Source of the DNA: Manihot esculenta
Taxonomy: Eukaryota > Streptophyta > Magnoliopsida > Malpighiales > Euphorbiaceae
DNA: 64,000 bases
Direction: 5' to 3'
Assembly: GCF_001659605.2 (NCBI RefSeq)
Contig: NC_035162.2
Coordinates: forward strand, 13,597,248-13,661,247
Shown: positions 48,611-60,065 of the stretch, in pieces
Layout of the letters: each line of letters starts with the position of its first letter
Numbering within the stretch: the stretch's first letter is position 1
Translations under genes and position numbers: made by a program
The notes under the pieces: generated by a model
Database searches by the model: none
Seen by the model: only the letters and a program-made list of their open reading frames with translations
Told to the model about the DNA's origin: nothing

Positions 48611-49329
48611 ATTTAAATGATAAAAAGTATTTAGGAAAATAATTTTTTTATGAAAGGACGGTGCAATGTTATTTACTTTCCTTTTAACCGAACGTGAAAT
48701 AATGAAAAATAAACTCATTTCTCTCTTTAATTTTTTTTCTTTTATTTATTTTCCATCAAATGTAAATTATAATAATATATATTTTTTATATTATTTAAAT
48801 TAAGAATTAAAATGCATGAAATTGATTGGGATAAATTTAGTTTTCTTAATAATGATTGCGACGCAACATATAAATGGATGAATCCATCAATCAGCCATTT
48901 ATTATTGGATGCCAATAACCACAAACGCATAATTAATTATTCAAATTTAAAATTATCATTCCGATAAACTTAATTATTTTTCATTGATATTTTTTATAAT
49001 ACTATTAATTACTATATATTTTTATTAAATAATCATTTACATAAAATATATTAAATTAATAAACATTTGATATTTTGAAATATATAAATATTAAACTTTT
49101 TTACAAATCAATATAATAAGATTATATTAATTAATGATAATTTCATTGAATTATTTAATTTTAATTATGAAAATTAGTAACAGTATTTCCATTAAACTAG
49201 GTTATATGTTTATACTTTTTAAAAGAGTTAATCTCACACAAAAAAAAATTATATTTTTTATTTTATTATAATTATATCATATATTTTTTATTTAAAATCT
49301 AACTTTTAAAAATATTATACCACCGTCAG
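48611..49329. other. AT-rich spacer
   Basis: Nothing recognised. Confidence 0.5.
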
Positions 49330-50055
49330 TAGAGGTGTAAATGAACCAAACTGTTCGTAAGCTATTCGAGATTCAATTCGATAAAAACTCGACCGAACTC
49401 GACTCGATTTCTAAACGAGCCAAGCTCGAGTTTAATTTTTAGGCTCGTTTGGTAAACGAGTCAAGTTTGAGCTCCATAATATTCGGCACGTTAAGACTCG
49501 TGAGCTCGGCTCGTTTCTGAGTTAATGAGCAGGCTCACGAATAGGCTCGTGAACAGTCTCGTTAAACAAACTAAAATTACTATTATAAGAGAAATAAACT
49601 CAAACCCTACATATACTTTAATGAGCCAAATCTAAATTTTTTAAAATTCAGCTCTATATAGTTTAGTTAGACTCTTAAACTTGCATATATTTGGATCATT
49701 AAGATTTTAAAACTCATCTTTATAAGTTTACATGCTAATTTGTAGATATACTTATTTAACCAAAATTATTTTAGTTTTAAACTTATTAGTTTTAAACTAA
49801 AACTCATTATACATGTAAATAAATTAAATTACTCGTGAACTATTCGAGACTCAACTCGATAAAAGCTCGACTCAGCTCGATAAAAACTCGACTCGTCTAA
49901 GCTCGTTTGCTAAACGAGCCAAACTTGAGCTTCTTAATACTCGGCTCGAGTTTGATATGAGTAAAGCTCGAATTCGGCTCGAACTCGAAAAAATTTTAAC
50001 GAACCAAGTTTGAGCTCTTCAAAGCTCGGCTCGGCTCGGTTCGTTTACACTCCTA
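49330..50055. mobile_element. MITE-like element with hAT-like terminal inverted repeats
   Basis: 726 bp. The left end is TAGAGGTGTAAATGAACC and the right end, read inverted, is TAGGAGTGTAAACGAACC: 18-bp TIRs with three mismatches. The interior is rich in ctcgactcg/cgagccgagc-type motifs and has no coding frame. No clear 8-bp target duplication remains. This is the best preserved of three or four copies in the window. Confidence 0.7.
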
Positions 50056-50237
50056 ATAAAATTAATAATAATTTAAAATTTTAAAATAAAATAATTAATT
50101 GTTATAAAAGAATAAAATTTAATTAAAAAAATATAAATTAAAAGTACAACCAAACTAAAAGTATATATATATATATATTTTAATATCGTATTAATAAAAT
50201 CTTAATTTTTTGGGTAGAAGATGGGAGAGGTTAGATA

Positions 50238-50358
50238 AATTACAATATATATATTTTTTTTTTTGAAATAGGGGTTAGGGGAGTCGAACCTTAGATCTCT
50301 CAGGTCCATCAGGATGCACTTTCCACCAGGTTAAGCCTCGGAGTGCGAATTACAATAT
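50238..50358 (-). mobile_element. tRNA-derived SINE, second copy, with 11-bp TSD
   Basis: The body at 50249-50347 reads on the minus strand from gcactccgaggcttaacc through the B box GGTTCGACTCC to an oligo-A tail (plus-strand T-run about 50253-50264). It is flanked by aattacaatat at 50238-50248 and 50348-50358. It is clearly the same family as the copy at 20187-20280, with few differences. Confidence 0.85.
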
Positions 50359-50725
50359 TTTTAGCTATTTAACCTAATTACACTAGATAATTAAATTCTA
50401 ATTTAATTTATATATTTTAAAATTTATTCTAAATATTAATATATTTTAGAAAAGAAATGATCGATTAACATTATATCGTGAGAATTAAAAATAATTTTAA
50501 AAAATAAATTTAAAAAATTGAAAAAATTATTTATTATATTTTTAAATTAATTCATGTCAAATATTATTTTAAATTATTTTATAATATTATATAATTAATA
50601 TATTTAATAAAATATTTTTTTACGATAATTTTGAAAATAATACTAAATAATAAACCTATAGAACATATCAAAAAAAATAATCAACAGTAATTTTAGTCAA
50701 AATAAAATTCACACAAATTGTTATT

Positions 50726-50727
<2 letters not shown>

Positions 50728-50770
<43 letters not shown>
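50728..50770. repeat. (AAT)n microsatellite
   Basis: About 14 uninterrupted AAT units. Confidence 0.95.
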
Positions 50771-51830
50771 TAAACAATCATTTTTAAATATATTTAATAA
50801 TGAAAAAAAATTATACATATAATCATAAGATATATTTAGTCAAATATTAAAAATTTAAAAAATATTGAATTTAATTATAACAAATTTAAAATTGTCTAAA
50901 AAGGAACCGTTACTTTTTTTTATATATTTTTTGAAACTTTCATATTTTTATTAATTTTATAAATTTTTAAAAATGAAAAATACAATTTTATAGAGTTTAT
51001 TTTTAAAAAAATCATTCAAATTGTGTTTACATATTCTTTTAAAATATTATAAATTTTCCATTAATATGATATATTATTTTCTATAATATAATTAATTTAT
51101 AGAAAAATAAATACAACTAACAGAAATTTTGAAGTATAACATACAATTGTTATGGAAAGGTTGATTTTTTTTTTTAAAAAAAAAAATAAAGTAATCATGC
51201 TTTGTTGTAAATAAGGTGACTATAGAAATCACTTTTAATATGAATTAAAAATATAAAATTTATTAATTTTCAAGAATAAATGAGTAATTGATTAATAATA
51301 TTAGGGGTGTATTGAGAAAAATGAATTAATTGAATCAGTAAATTTTAATTAATTAATTAAAAAATAAAATTTTTATAATTTTAAAATACAATAAGAGAAA
51401 ATTATTATTTTTCTATAAACGCATTTGTTATATATAACAATATTAATTGAAAAAAAAAAGCATCTATTAAAAGAAAATTCAAGATTTTAAAAAAAAATTC
51501 CAAATATGAAAAAGAGAAGGGAATATTATGGTCTTAACATTTTGATGCTTTTTACGTTAATCGGCGCTTATTTGGACAGCATTTTCTTTTCCAGTTTGAT
51601 TTTAGTGTGCGGCTTCGATTTTGGACAAAAGAACTTTCTACACACAACCCCCACCCAAAAAAAAAAAAAAAAAAAATTCTCTAGCTTCATGAAAACGTCT
51701 TCCACTTTCTTTCTCGCTCTTTTTTTTTTGTAAAAAAAAATTCTAAATGAAAACGTCAATCAATTTTCTAGTAGCTTGTGAAAGTTGCATTATTGATACA
51801 TTAACTTAAAAAAAAACAGAAAAAAAAGGA
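50771..51830. other. AT-rich spacer
   Basis: Long A and T runs; nothing recognised. Confidence 0.5.
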
Positions 51831-51906
51831 GTTATGAAAAAACATCAAAGAGAAGAGACCACTTTAAGTGGGACCTACTTCGTTTTTGTCCAAATCAAAT
51901 CACCCA

Positions 51907-51915
51907 ACACGTGGC
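51907..51915 (+). promoter_or_regulatory. G-box/ABRE in the SKP2A promoter
   Basis: ACACGTGGC lies about 130 bp upstream of the inferred leader exon end. It is a canonical bZIP/bHLH binding core, and ABA- or light-linked control is possible. Confidence 0.5.
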
Positions 51916-52040
51916 TCCACGCACGTCTCTACTTCTCTTCCCCGTACGTTTCTCCCTTTCTTTCTAAAACAGCTTTACGTCTTGATAAACGAACCCCTCT
52001 TTCCCTCTTCTCCATACTCTCTCACACGAGTCACGACTCA

Positions 52041-52488
52041 GGTAACTCGTTCGCTGCACTTCATCACTCTTGTCTTTTTTCCTTCCTTCCTTCCCTCCTT
52101 CTTCTGCAATTATGCTCTGACTCAGGTTTTTCCTGTTGTTGTTTTTTAAATGTTCATTCTGTATCTCGTTTTTGATGATGAAAATGGCTCTTTGTTTATT
52201 TCTGTTTGTTTGCTTCTTTCTATTTTCGGATTTTTTTTTTTTATGGTTAAATGGTTATTATTATTATTATTTTTTTATATTCATAGAGCTTTGTCCTGCT
52301 TGTTGATTGTGATTATTACTATCCTTCATTCATCTGTTACACCTCTGGAGAAAGTAACTTATCATGCTGATTTGCCACATGGGTTTGTGTTGTTTTCTTC
52401 TTAGTTATCTTGTCGCTTTACGAAATTCGATTGCTTTTCGGTACTTGTTCTGTGTCTAACGCTTTCTTTCTCTATCCCCCTCTGACAG
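52041..52488 (+). other. Probable 5'-UTR intron of SKP2A
   Basis: A donor (gactcag|gtaactcg) and a pyrimidine-preceded acceptor (ccctctgacag|aaacaag at 52488/52489) bracket T-rich sequence with upstream ATGs. Removing it would shorten the leader and delete those ATGs. Confidence 0.5.
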
Positions 52489-52547
52489 AAACAAGAAATT
52501 CTCTTTTAATAATTCCCGGTGGTAGCGGTTTCAGAATTAAGAGTGAA

Positions 52548-55500
52548 ATGGTGGGTGAAGCAGAATTGAGGAGCGAGAACTTGAATCAGTGCTTTGAGAG
52601 GCTGATGACGGTTGCTGGTGGAAATAGTGGGATTGGTGGTGGGATTAGTGAGGGAGGAGTGAAAATGGAGGGAGTGGTTATCACCGAGTGGAAAGATATC
52701 CCTATTGAGCTCTTGCTGCGAATTGTTTCTCTTGTTGATGATCGGACCGTGATAATGGCTTCTGGGGTTTGCAGTGGGTGGAGGGATGCTCTCTGCTTGG
52801 GCCTCACCCATCTCTCTCTCTCCTGGTATTGATCTCTCGTCCTCTCTTAGCAGATTTACTTCTAATTCGTGGCTTATGTCATCTATGAATTCTTAGTCGT
52901 GTTGGTGAATTAGGATTCTGAATTTATATACTTGTTTCAGGATTTCTAAAACATTCTTGTGTGCTCGTGTTCTTTATGGACTGCTTCTTAGATGCCCAGA
53001 ATTTGTTCTTCATGGTATTTCCTAAGTTTTTATACTGGTTATTATTGGATCAAAATTTTATACGCTTGAATTTCTTGAGGTTCTATTAGTTTTATGCCAT
53101 ATTCAATTCATACATCCCTTTTCTTCCAATATCCATTATTGCAGCCTTGATACATCTTTAAGCACCATATCAATTCCTAAGAGTAGTTCTATTTTCTTTT
53201 GGTGTCCTATTATAAAATTTTTATGGTTCTTTGGTAACATGCATCCCATGGTAAGAAAGTATTTAGAGTTATGTGGAAGTACACCTTTTTCAAGCACAAA
53301 AGATCAGGCTAATCATGCCATTTTGTTGCGATTGCTTCAGTCATTCATTGTGATTTGTGTTATACGCTTATTCCTTTGAAGTCCTTATGACCAATACCAA
53401 AGCAACTCTCCTGGATTCTGAGGTAATATGTGTTACGACTTGAATTTGAAACTAATTTGGGGAAATTGATTGCAAATGGTAATAGATTAGATGCCCGTGG
53501 CGTGTGCAAAATTCAGTTTCAGACTATATGGTTGTTTGATTGTTTGTGTTCATTGAATGAGTCTGTAGAAACAAGCAGGCAGTTATAGGTTTGCTTGAAT
53601 GTCCTCATAACTCCTATAGAGAGGAAGGTGAGCTCTGTCAAGCCGTTAGAGATGTCTTCATGGGTTCTTAAGGTATTTCTGAAATATAATGTTGAGCCTT
53701 TTTGACATCTTTGCTTTTTCCTTGGAAATTATTCATGTTTCTCTGGTTATAATTAGGCTTTCTTCAAGGGCAGTGGCCAAATAGCTACTTTGTGTTGTCA
53801 GTGAGAGGATCAAACACCTGCTTCTACCTCTCATGTACTTTCTGTGGGGGGAGGGGGGGGAGGAGGAAAAAAGTCGCATAAGAGGCCTTATTTTGATAGT
53901 TAACCCTTTTTTTAATTTTTCTTAAATCATTTTCGTTACAAGTGGCTCTAAATGTAAAACAGCTTTCTTTGGGTGAGAGAGATGTTAGAAAAATGATTTC
54001 CACCTTCTGCCTTCCCCAGTTCGAAGTTCCCTAATATCATCTTAATAATTTTCGGTATACTCTTTTTTTTTTTCAGGTGCAAAAACAACATGAACAACTT
54101 GGTCCTATCCCTTGCTCCTAAATTCACAAAACTGGAAACTTTGGTTCTGCGCCAAGATAAACCACAACTGGAGGATAATGCCATTGGGGCTATTGCCAAT
54201 TACTGCCATGATCTGCAGAACCTGGATCTAAGCAAAAGCTTTAAGCTTAGTGATCATTCCCTGTATGCATTAGCTCATGGTTGTCCTAAACTTACCAAAC
54301 TTAACATCAGTGGGTGCACTGCATTTAGTGATGGTGCTCTTGAATATCTGACTAACTTTTGCCAGAAATTAAAAATTTTGAATCTTTGTGGATGTGTAAA
54401 GGCTGCAACTGACCATGCTTTGCAGGTCCAATAATTTACCCTTCTCTCTCTCTCTCTATCTCTCTCTCTCTCTCTTCTTTGAATATATATCTTACTGGAA
54501 GTGTTCTGTAAGCTTGTATGAATCATCTGCAGGCTATTGGACGGAACTGTAGTCAGCTGCAATCTCTGAATCTGGGATGGTGTGAGAATGTGGGTGATCT
54601 TGGAGTAATGAGTCTAGCATATGGTTGCCCTGATCTCAGGACTCTTGATTTATGTGGATGCGTCTGTATAACAGGTATATGTATTTCATGTTTGTGGAGG
54701 CTTTTTGACAATTACAGAAACATGATCTTCATATATGTTTTTTTATTCATGAATGTTGGTTTAATGGTCAAACTTCACTAAATTACAGCTTTCTGTTGAA
54801 GACATCAACACCTTTTTTTTTTTTTTTGTGTGTGTGTGTGTTTCTACTTGTGTACATACAAAGGAGTTGCTGCCTCTGTCAAATATCATCCCTTAGTTTT
54901 GGGATTCAGAAAGTTGAATGTTATTTGTCGACCACATTTTTATGGTATGGGTACATGCACTGACCAGTCCTTAGATCTCAGTTTTTTGCTGTCTTGTTTG
55001 ATTTCTCTAAGGGTGTACTGTGTAGTTTCTTTGCTGGAAACAAATAGGCTTCCTGGTATTGGATTTTCTGAAGTGTTGGGGTTTGTGAATTAACAATAGG
55101 ATATTTAGGATAAGGCTTGGTGTTCGAAATCCTTTTTTCTTTTTTTTTTTGAGGAAATATATAATTATGTCTTTCAGAAAATGTGTGGAGTGGCCGTCAA
55201 GCTTATTTTCACTGGCTTAACACTTTTACCATTGAACTGGACAATGGCCCTTCTAGTTGAAATTTTAATTGATAAAAGATTATTAACATGGTGATAGCAA
55301 TTAAAAAATAAAATCAACGGAGTTTGCCATTGGATTCTGACACTACAGTTTGCTACTTTAGACTAAAGGCTTTAGGCTGATGATTGTTGCTTTCTCCAGA
55401 AGACTATTTTAGCATTCTCTCTGATGGGCACTGACTTTTTCTATAATTTTCTTTTGTAGATGATAGCGTGATTGCTTTGGCATATAGATGTCTCCATCTG

Positions 55501-55830
55501 AGATCCCTTGGCCTGTACTACTGTCGAAATATCACAGACAGGGCAATGTATTCACTGGTTCATAGCCGAGTGAAGAACAAACCTCCAATGTGGCAATCCA
55601 TGAAGGATAGGTGCAATGAGGAAGGATTGCGGAGTCTCAACATCAGTCAGTGCACAGCACTCACCCCTCCTGCTGTGCAAGCGCTATGCGACTCATTTCC
55701 TGCACTTCACACCTGCTCATGGAGACATTCCCTAGTCATGAGTGGCTGTTTGAACTTGACCTCTGTGCACTGTGCCTGTGCCGTCCAAGCACACCGAACA
55801 ATGAGTTCTATTCCTAATCCAGCTCATTGA
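52548..55830 (+). CDS. SKP2A: F-box/LRR protein SKP2A (SCF substrate receptor)
   Basis: Exons 52548-52825, 54077-54425, 54533-54674 and 55460-55830 (1140 nt, 379 aa), GT-AG introns, frame kept. The F-box is at about residues 47-85 (WKDIPIELLLRIVSLV, ASGVCSGWRD). About nine leucine-rich repeats follow with the cysteine-containing pattern LNLGWCENVGD, LDLCGCVCIT, LGLYYCRNIT. The C-terminus SLVMSGCLNLTSVHC...PNPAH is typical of plant SKP2A/SKP2B. The protein should recruit cell-cycle targets such as E2FC/DPB to SCF ubiquitin ligase and has been reported to bind auxin (Arabidopsis knowledge). SKP2A and SKP2B cannot be told apart here; the proximity to E1-alpha favours SKP2A. The short acidic, glycine-rich N-terminus (NSGIGGGISEGG) is variable in the family. 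Confidence 0.93.
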
Positions 55831-56678
55831 GCTCGTTATTAAGTTTGAAGTTTCGAGTTCAATCCTAATCCCATTGAGCCGTCTTTGAGTTCAAGGTATC
55901 AAGTTTGTTAGAAGCCTACTTACGAACTATGCCCCTGTACATACGCGGTTGTGTTTAAAACCGGACTGTTTCGCTGCAAGTGAGCGGCACTTTTGTTGTT
56001 GAATGTATGGTTTGTATAGTGTGTACTTATGGAGCCAGCTCTTGCTTTCTGAGGTACCCAAATATTCCGGCCTATTTGGAAGCCAAGTTTGCTGCACAAT
56101 GCTTTGTGTTGGATGGTCCTACCTTTGATGCTAGGAAAAGAAAAAAAATTTATATTTTCCCTTCCATGCAACCATCTGTAAAACTTCACCCTTTACTCGA
56201 GGTGTTTCTGAAGTGTTTCTGAAGTACCCGTCTCTTATATGTCCCGATCTTTTATTTTTTTATTATTTTTTTAATTTCGAAATCAAGGGTAACCGGGTGG
56301 AATGAGTTTCAGACATGGTCCATCTTTCACCTCTGCAGGCGGAAACCTTTGTCCTGTTTTCGGCTTTATCAGAAAGATGAAAGACCCACAGAAGTTAAAC
56401 CCCTTTGGGCATGAAGGCAACAATCTTGAATGAAATGAACAAATTGGTTTTCTAAATTTATACACAAGCCATTTTGATGTAGCAGATACCAAATAACGTG
56501 ATTGTGAATGGTTTCTTATCTTGAAATGGCAAAAGTTAACAGAATAATTTATAGGTTGCGCCAATCTGTCCATCAATAACAAAAATTTCCCCATCAACGA
56601 GATGCTTGCCTTGGCCAACTTTCTCTTGCTCCTCACGAGTCTCGTAGCGTGAGACCTTTGTTATGTACACGCTATGTA
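55831..56678. other. Convergent intergenic region (SKP2A and DnaJ 3' UTRs)
   Basis: Two genes end towards each other across 848 bp. Both 3' UTRs must lie here and may overlap. No gene is seen. Confidence 0.6.
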
Positions 56679-59646
56679 TTACTTGCTTTTGTACACAATC
56701 TCTTCATCGTCCACATAAAATGCTGGATTACACAGGCACCTGAAGAGTCTACCAATGCCCTGGCAGTACAAAAATAAGTTAAAATGACAAGCATCCGCAT
56801 GCAATGCTTCTGGCCTAATTTGGGAAACTATAGAAAAAATCTTTGTAGAAGATGCGAATGGAAATGCATACTTATGATACATTTGGGTTTAAATATGTAG
56901 TACAGAGACTTGCCTGAGTAAGTAAAGGAGTTCGGTACGATATTCGTCTTGGCGAATCCTCTTCACTGCTGCTATTAGAACTGCTCCCTTCATCATCCTC
57001 ATCTTCATCAAGTTCAGCAGCAATTTTTCCTTTTGATGCTGTGCTGTTTTGTATTTGCTTTTCCTGCTGAAAATGAACCAAAAGGGGGAAAAAAAAGGGA
57101 AAAATCTTTAACTACAAACGGGAGTTGCATATTGTGTGGAGTTCATTTGCATAGAGAAGTACTGCACCTGAAAGATTTTTCCTAGAATTTTCAATGCTGA
57201 GGCACGAGCTTTAAGTTCTTCCTTTTTAACATTGTTTTCCCTCAGGACCTGCATACAAGTTTAAAATCATGAAACAGAAATCCTTTTTAACATTGTTATC
57301 CTAGTATTCTATCCTGATAAAGGCAAAATTCATTAACAACTTCCATCTAAAAAACAAAGGACATAAACAAATTGAGAGACACTCACCATTTGACAAACAT
57401 GTACAAGGGTAACTTCAATATCCACTACATTCAGTTTCCATAATGAGTTCATCAGCATCTCTTTATTTGAGAGTAGATGTGATTCAACATCATTTTCATG
57501 GCTACTTCCATCCATTTTAGATTGATTGCGAATATCCTCTTGAAGTTGCAGCAACTGAAAAGCACCTGAATTTGTTTTGCATATGGGGTTAGTCGTCGGG
57601 TATCGAAAAGAATGCGCGTGCGCTTACATTACTGATATAGGAGTGATTGCTAGAGAAGAAGAAGAAGGGATGCGAAAGAAAAGAGGGCGTTTGTCGAGAA
57701 AAAAAGATGTCAAATAGGGGAGGAAAGAAGATTTTTTGTCAAACAGGGGTGAATTTGTTCACTTCAACAACTTGTCGCACCGGTAGCAGAATCTGTCGCT
57801 TGTCAAATAGGCGGCAGGTTGCTGAGGTGGAGAAATTTATCCTTGTCTAACAAAATTTTTTCTTTCCAAACCCCAAGAGAAGAAGTCATTGGACCTTTTG
57901 CAGCTGTAATCTGAGACTTCCAGAAGTGGCCTTTGTTGCGAACCCACTCAGCCAAGAATGGTACCCCCAGATAAATTGCTTTCTTTCCAAGCTCTTGTGC
58001 TGCTTGTCTTGAATATATATAGCCAATAGTTTGTAATATATCTACTCCAAAAGCTGTGTACAATGTTAAATTATGCTATGAAGTTATCCATCTGTAATGA
58101 ACAATCAAAATCATTGATAAAAGTCATGAGGCTATGCCAAAGTGGAAGCAGGCAGAGACCTGCACCAGAGAGCCGTTTAGCTTCAGATTCGACACGCTTT
58201 AGGAATCCTATCTTGTCACCTTGAACATATTGGTTGAGAAAATCTTTGAGAAATCTTGCAAGCTTTTCTTCTCTTTCTTTTTGAACATCCTTCAAGCAAT
58301 AATTTCAAACCATGAACACATAGTTTGTAATATGTGAATTTAAAGAACTCCTCACCTTCAATTTATCATGTAGTTTCTCAGGATTATCAATTTCAGTAGC
58401 TAATTCTGAAGAAGCCATTGATGCCACAGATAGATGTCCTATGTAGTCCTCAAATAATTCGCTTCCGAACAGAAGAGCAAAGACAGCTGTAGGATCAATC
58501 ATTGTCTCCCTGATTGATAGCCATCATATTATTTTTTAGTATAGATAATAGTCTTCTAGGCAACACAGATACTCTGAAGTAAAAATCTCAATCAGGAAAA
58601 TTGTATCATTCTGCAAATTTTAGGCAAAAGCAGCTAATACAACATAATTCAAGTGAGTACTGAGACTAGACCCAGATTGGAAACAATCTCCGGCCAATTT
58701 TCTTTTTCTTTTTAAAAAAAAAGAGTTAACAGCTAATAAATTACTAAGTTCACAAGACAAATGCAGAAGCAGAAGGCTGACCTTGATATGCAGTACTTCC
58801 CATTCCTATCATAAGCATCTCTTTGGGTAGGATCACTCAAGACTTGATAAGCTTCACCTAGAACCTGTGAAATTTGGCATTCTTTGTATAGTTCTGTTAA
58901 AAATGTACATGGATAAAAGAAAGCAGATCTTTTATGTTTTCACAAGACAGGAAATTCTTGCCTAAATCAGATCCATCCATGGTGTAAAATAAATGTGAGA
59001 CCCACGTAGAATCACATGCATTTAGATCCATGAACACTTTCCCTGTTCATTGCAAGTTGATTATTTTTGGTACTGGTTTAGCTTACTGTGTATTTGGAAG
59101 CTCTCCTCCAAATGAATATTTTTCCGAATGTCTGTAAGGAATTCCATTAATAATTGGCCATTTTGATCCTTTGGAACAACTTGATAAATTTAGTAAATTC
59201 TTTTAGGAGCCCAGTGACCATAGATCGAACCTATTCAGTTTGCATAGTATGATGGTTGGCTCTCTTCACGAACCCTCCACAAGAACGTGTTCGTTCTTTA
59301 TAATTACACAAGAACGTAAAAAAATATATGAAATGGGACCTTACTGCAAATTGCAAGAACAAGTACTGTAAAGAGCAAACTTGCCTGAAATCTTTCTGCA
59401 GCCTGAGGGTCACTGGGATTTTTATCTGGATGAACTTGCCTGGCCTGTGAAGTATAAGATTTCCTTCTTTCACATCTTGGCCATGATAAAAGACTTGAAA
59501 ACAAAATGAACTTAACGCCAGAACTTCAAATGAAAAGAAGAAAAAAGAACTAATAAAACCTTAAGATAATAAGCTTTACGAATCAGCTCCTCTGAAGCAG
59601 AAGGACTGACACCAAGAACATCATAGTACTCGGTCTCCTTCACCAT
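56679..59646 (-). CDS. DnaJ chaperone with DnaJ-X domain (dnaJ 10-like)
   Basis: Ten exons on the minus strand: 59646-59560, 59444-59385, 58864-58782, 58509-58356, 58289-58160, 58053-57895, 57565-57387, 57248-57168, 57063-56914 and 56759-56679 (1164 nt, 387 aa). The J-domain is at residues 4-70 with HPD at 34-36 (VHPDKN), so it should stimulate an Hsp70. It has no Gly/Phe linker or zinc fingers. DnaJ-X domain at about 130-330 ([40 protein letters not shown]). An acidic/serine stretch (DEDEDDEG, about 329-346) precedes the C-terminus [20 protein letters not shown]. No signal peptide. Introns after exons 2 and 9 use GC donors (CAG|GCAAGT); reading through the second instead gives a shorter tail ending NPNVS. 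Exon 9 has a CAGCAG tandem acceptor. Confidence 0.9.
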
Positions 59647-59983
59647 TCTTGAATTTCCCCAGATGATGAAAGTGAAACTGATGGATGCAGGTGAGATCAC
59701 GGTTTCCAAAGGTGAGAGTCACAGCTCAGAAATGTTAGCTATGAATGTGAAATGAATCAAAAAAGAAAGAGTAGGAAAAGTGAGAGAAAGAACCCCACTT
59801 GTTTGTGTTGCCTTTCCAGTTCTTCACAGCAATAAAGAAATGGGAGAAGGCTTCTTTTTCGCGGGAGCAAAACAGTATTTTAACTGTCAAATAAGGTGGC
59901 GATTAATGATGTCGCTGTGCTTATCTGTGTCGTTGGATTGCCACCTTGCAAAGCGTCCAGTGGGCTGGGTTAGCCTACCTATG

Positions 59984-59991
59984 AAAAAAAA
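59984..59991 (-). terminator. Pol III terminator of tRNA-Gln
   Basis: A run of eight A on the plus strand (T8 on the transcript strand) starts 2-3 bases past the tRNA 3' end, as expected for Pol III termination. Confidence 0.8.
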
Positions 59992-59993
59992 GA

Positions 59994-60065
59994 AGGTCCT
60001 ACCGGGAGTCGAACCCAGGTCGCTGGATTCAAAGTCCAGAGTGCTAACCACTACACCATAGAACC
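59994..60065 (-). tRNA. tRNA-Gln(UUG): tRNA-Gln (anticodon UUG)
   Basis: The minus-strand 72-nt cloverleaf starts GGTTCTATGGTGTAGTGG. Acceptor stem GGTTCTA pairs with TAGGACC (one G-T). The anticodon arm is CTGGA-CTTTGAA-TCCAG with anticodon TTG. The T arm is CCTGG-GTTCGACT-CCCGG with its usual loop. A box TGGTGTAGTGG and B box GGTTCGACTCC are intact. There is no intron. It lies about 350 bp upstream of the DnaJ start in the same orientation. Confidence 0.95.

Noticed and set aside
49330..49337. 8-bp TSD for the 49330-50055 element
   Set aside because: Flanks accgtcag and ataaaatt do not match, so hAT membership rests on TIR resemblance only.
57647..57850. Plus-strand frame over DnaJ introns
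   Set aside because: It lies in the intron between DnaJ exons 6 and 7; lysine-rich and without homology.
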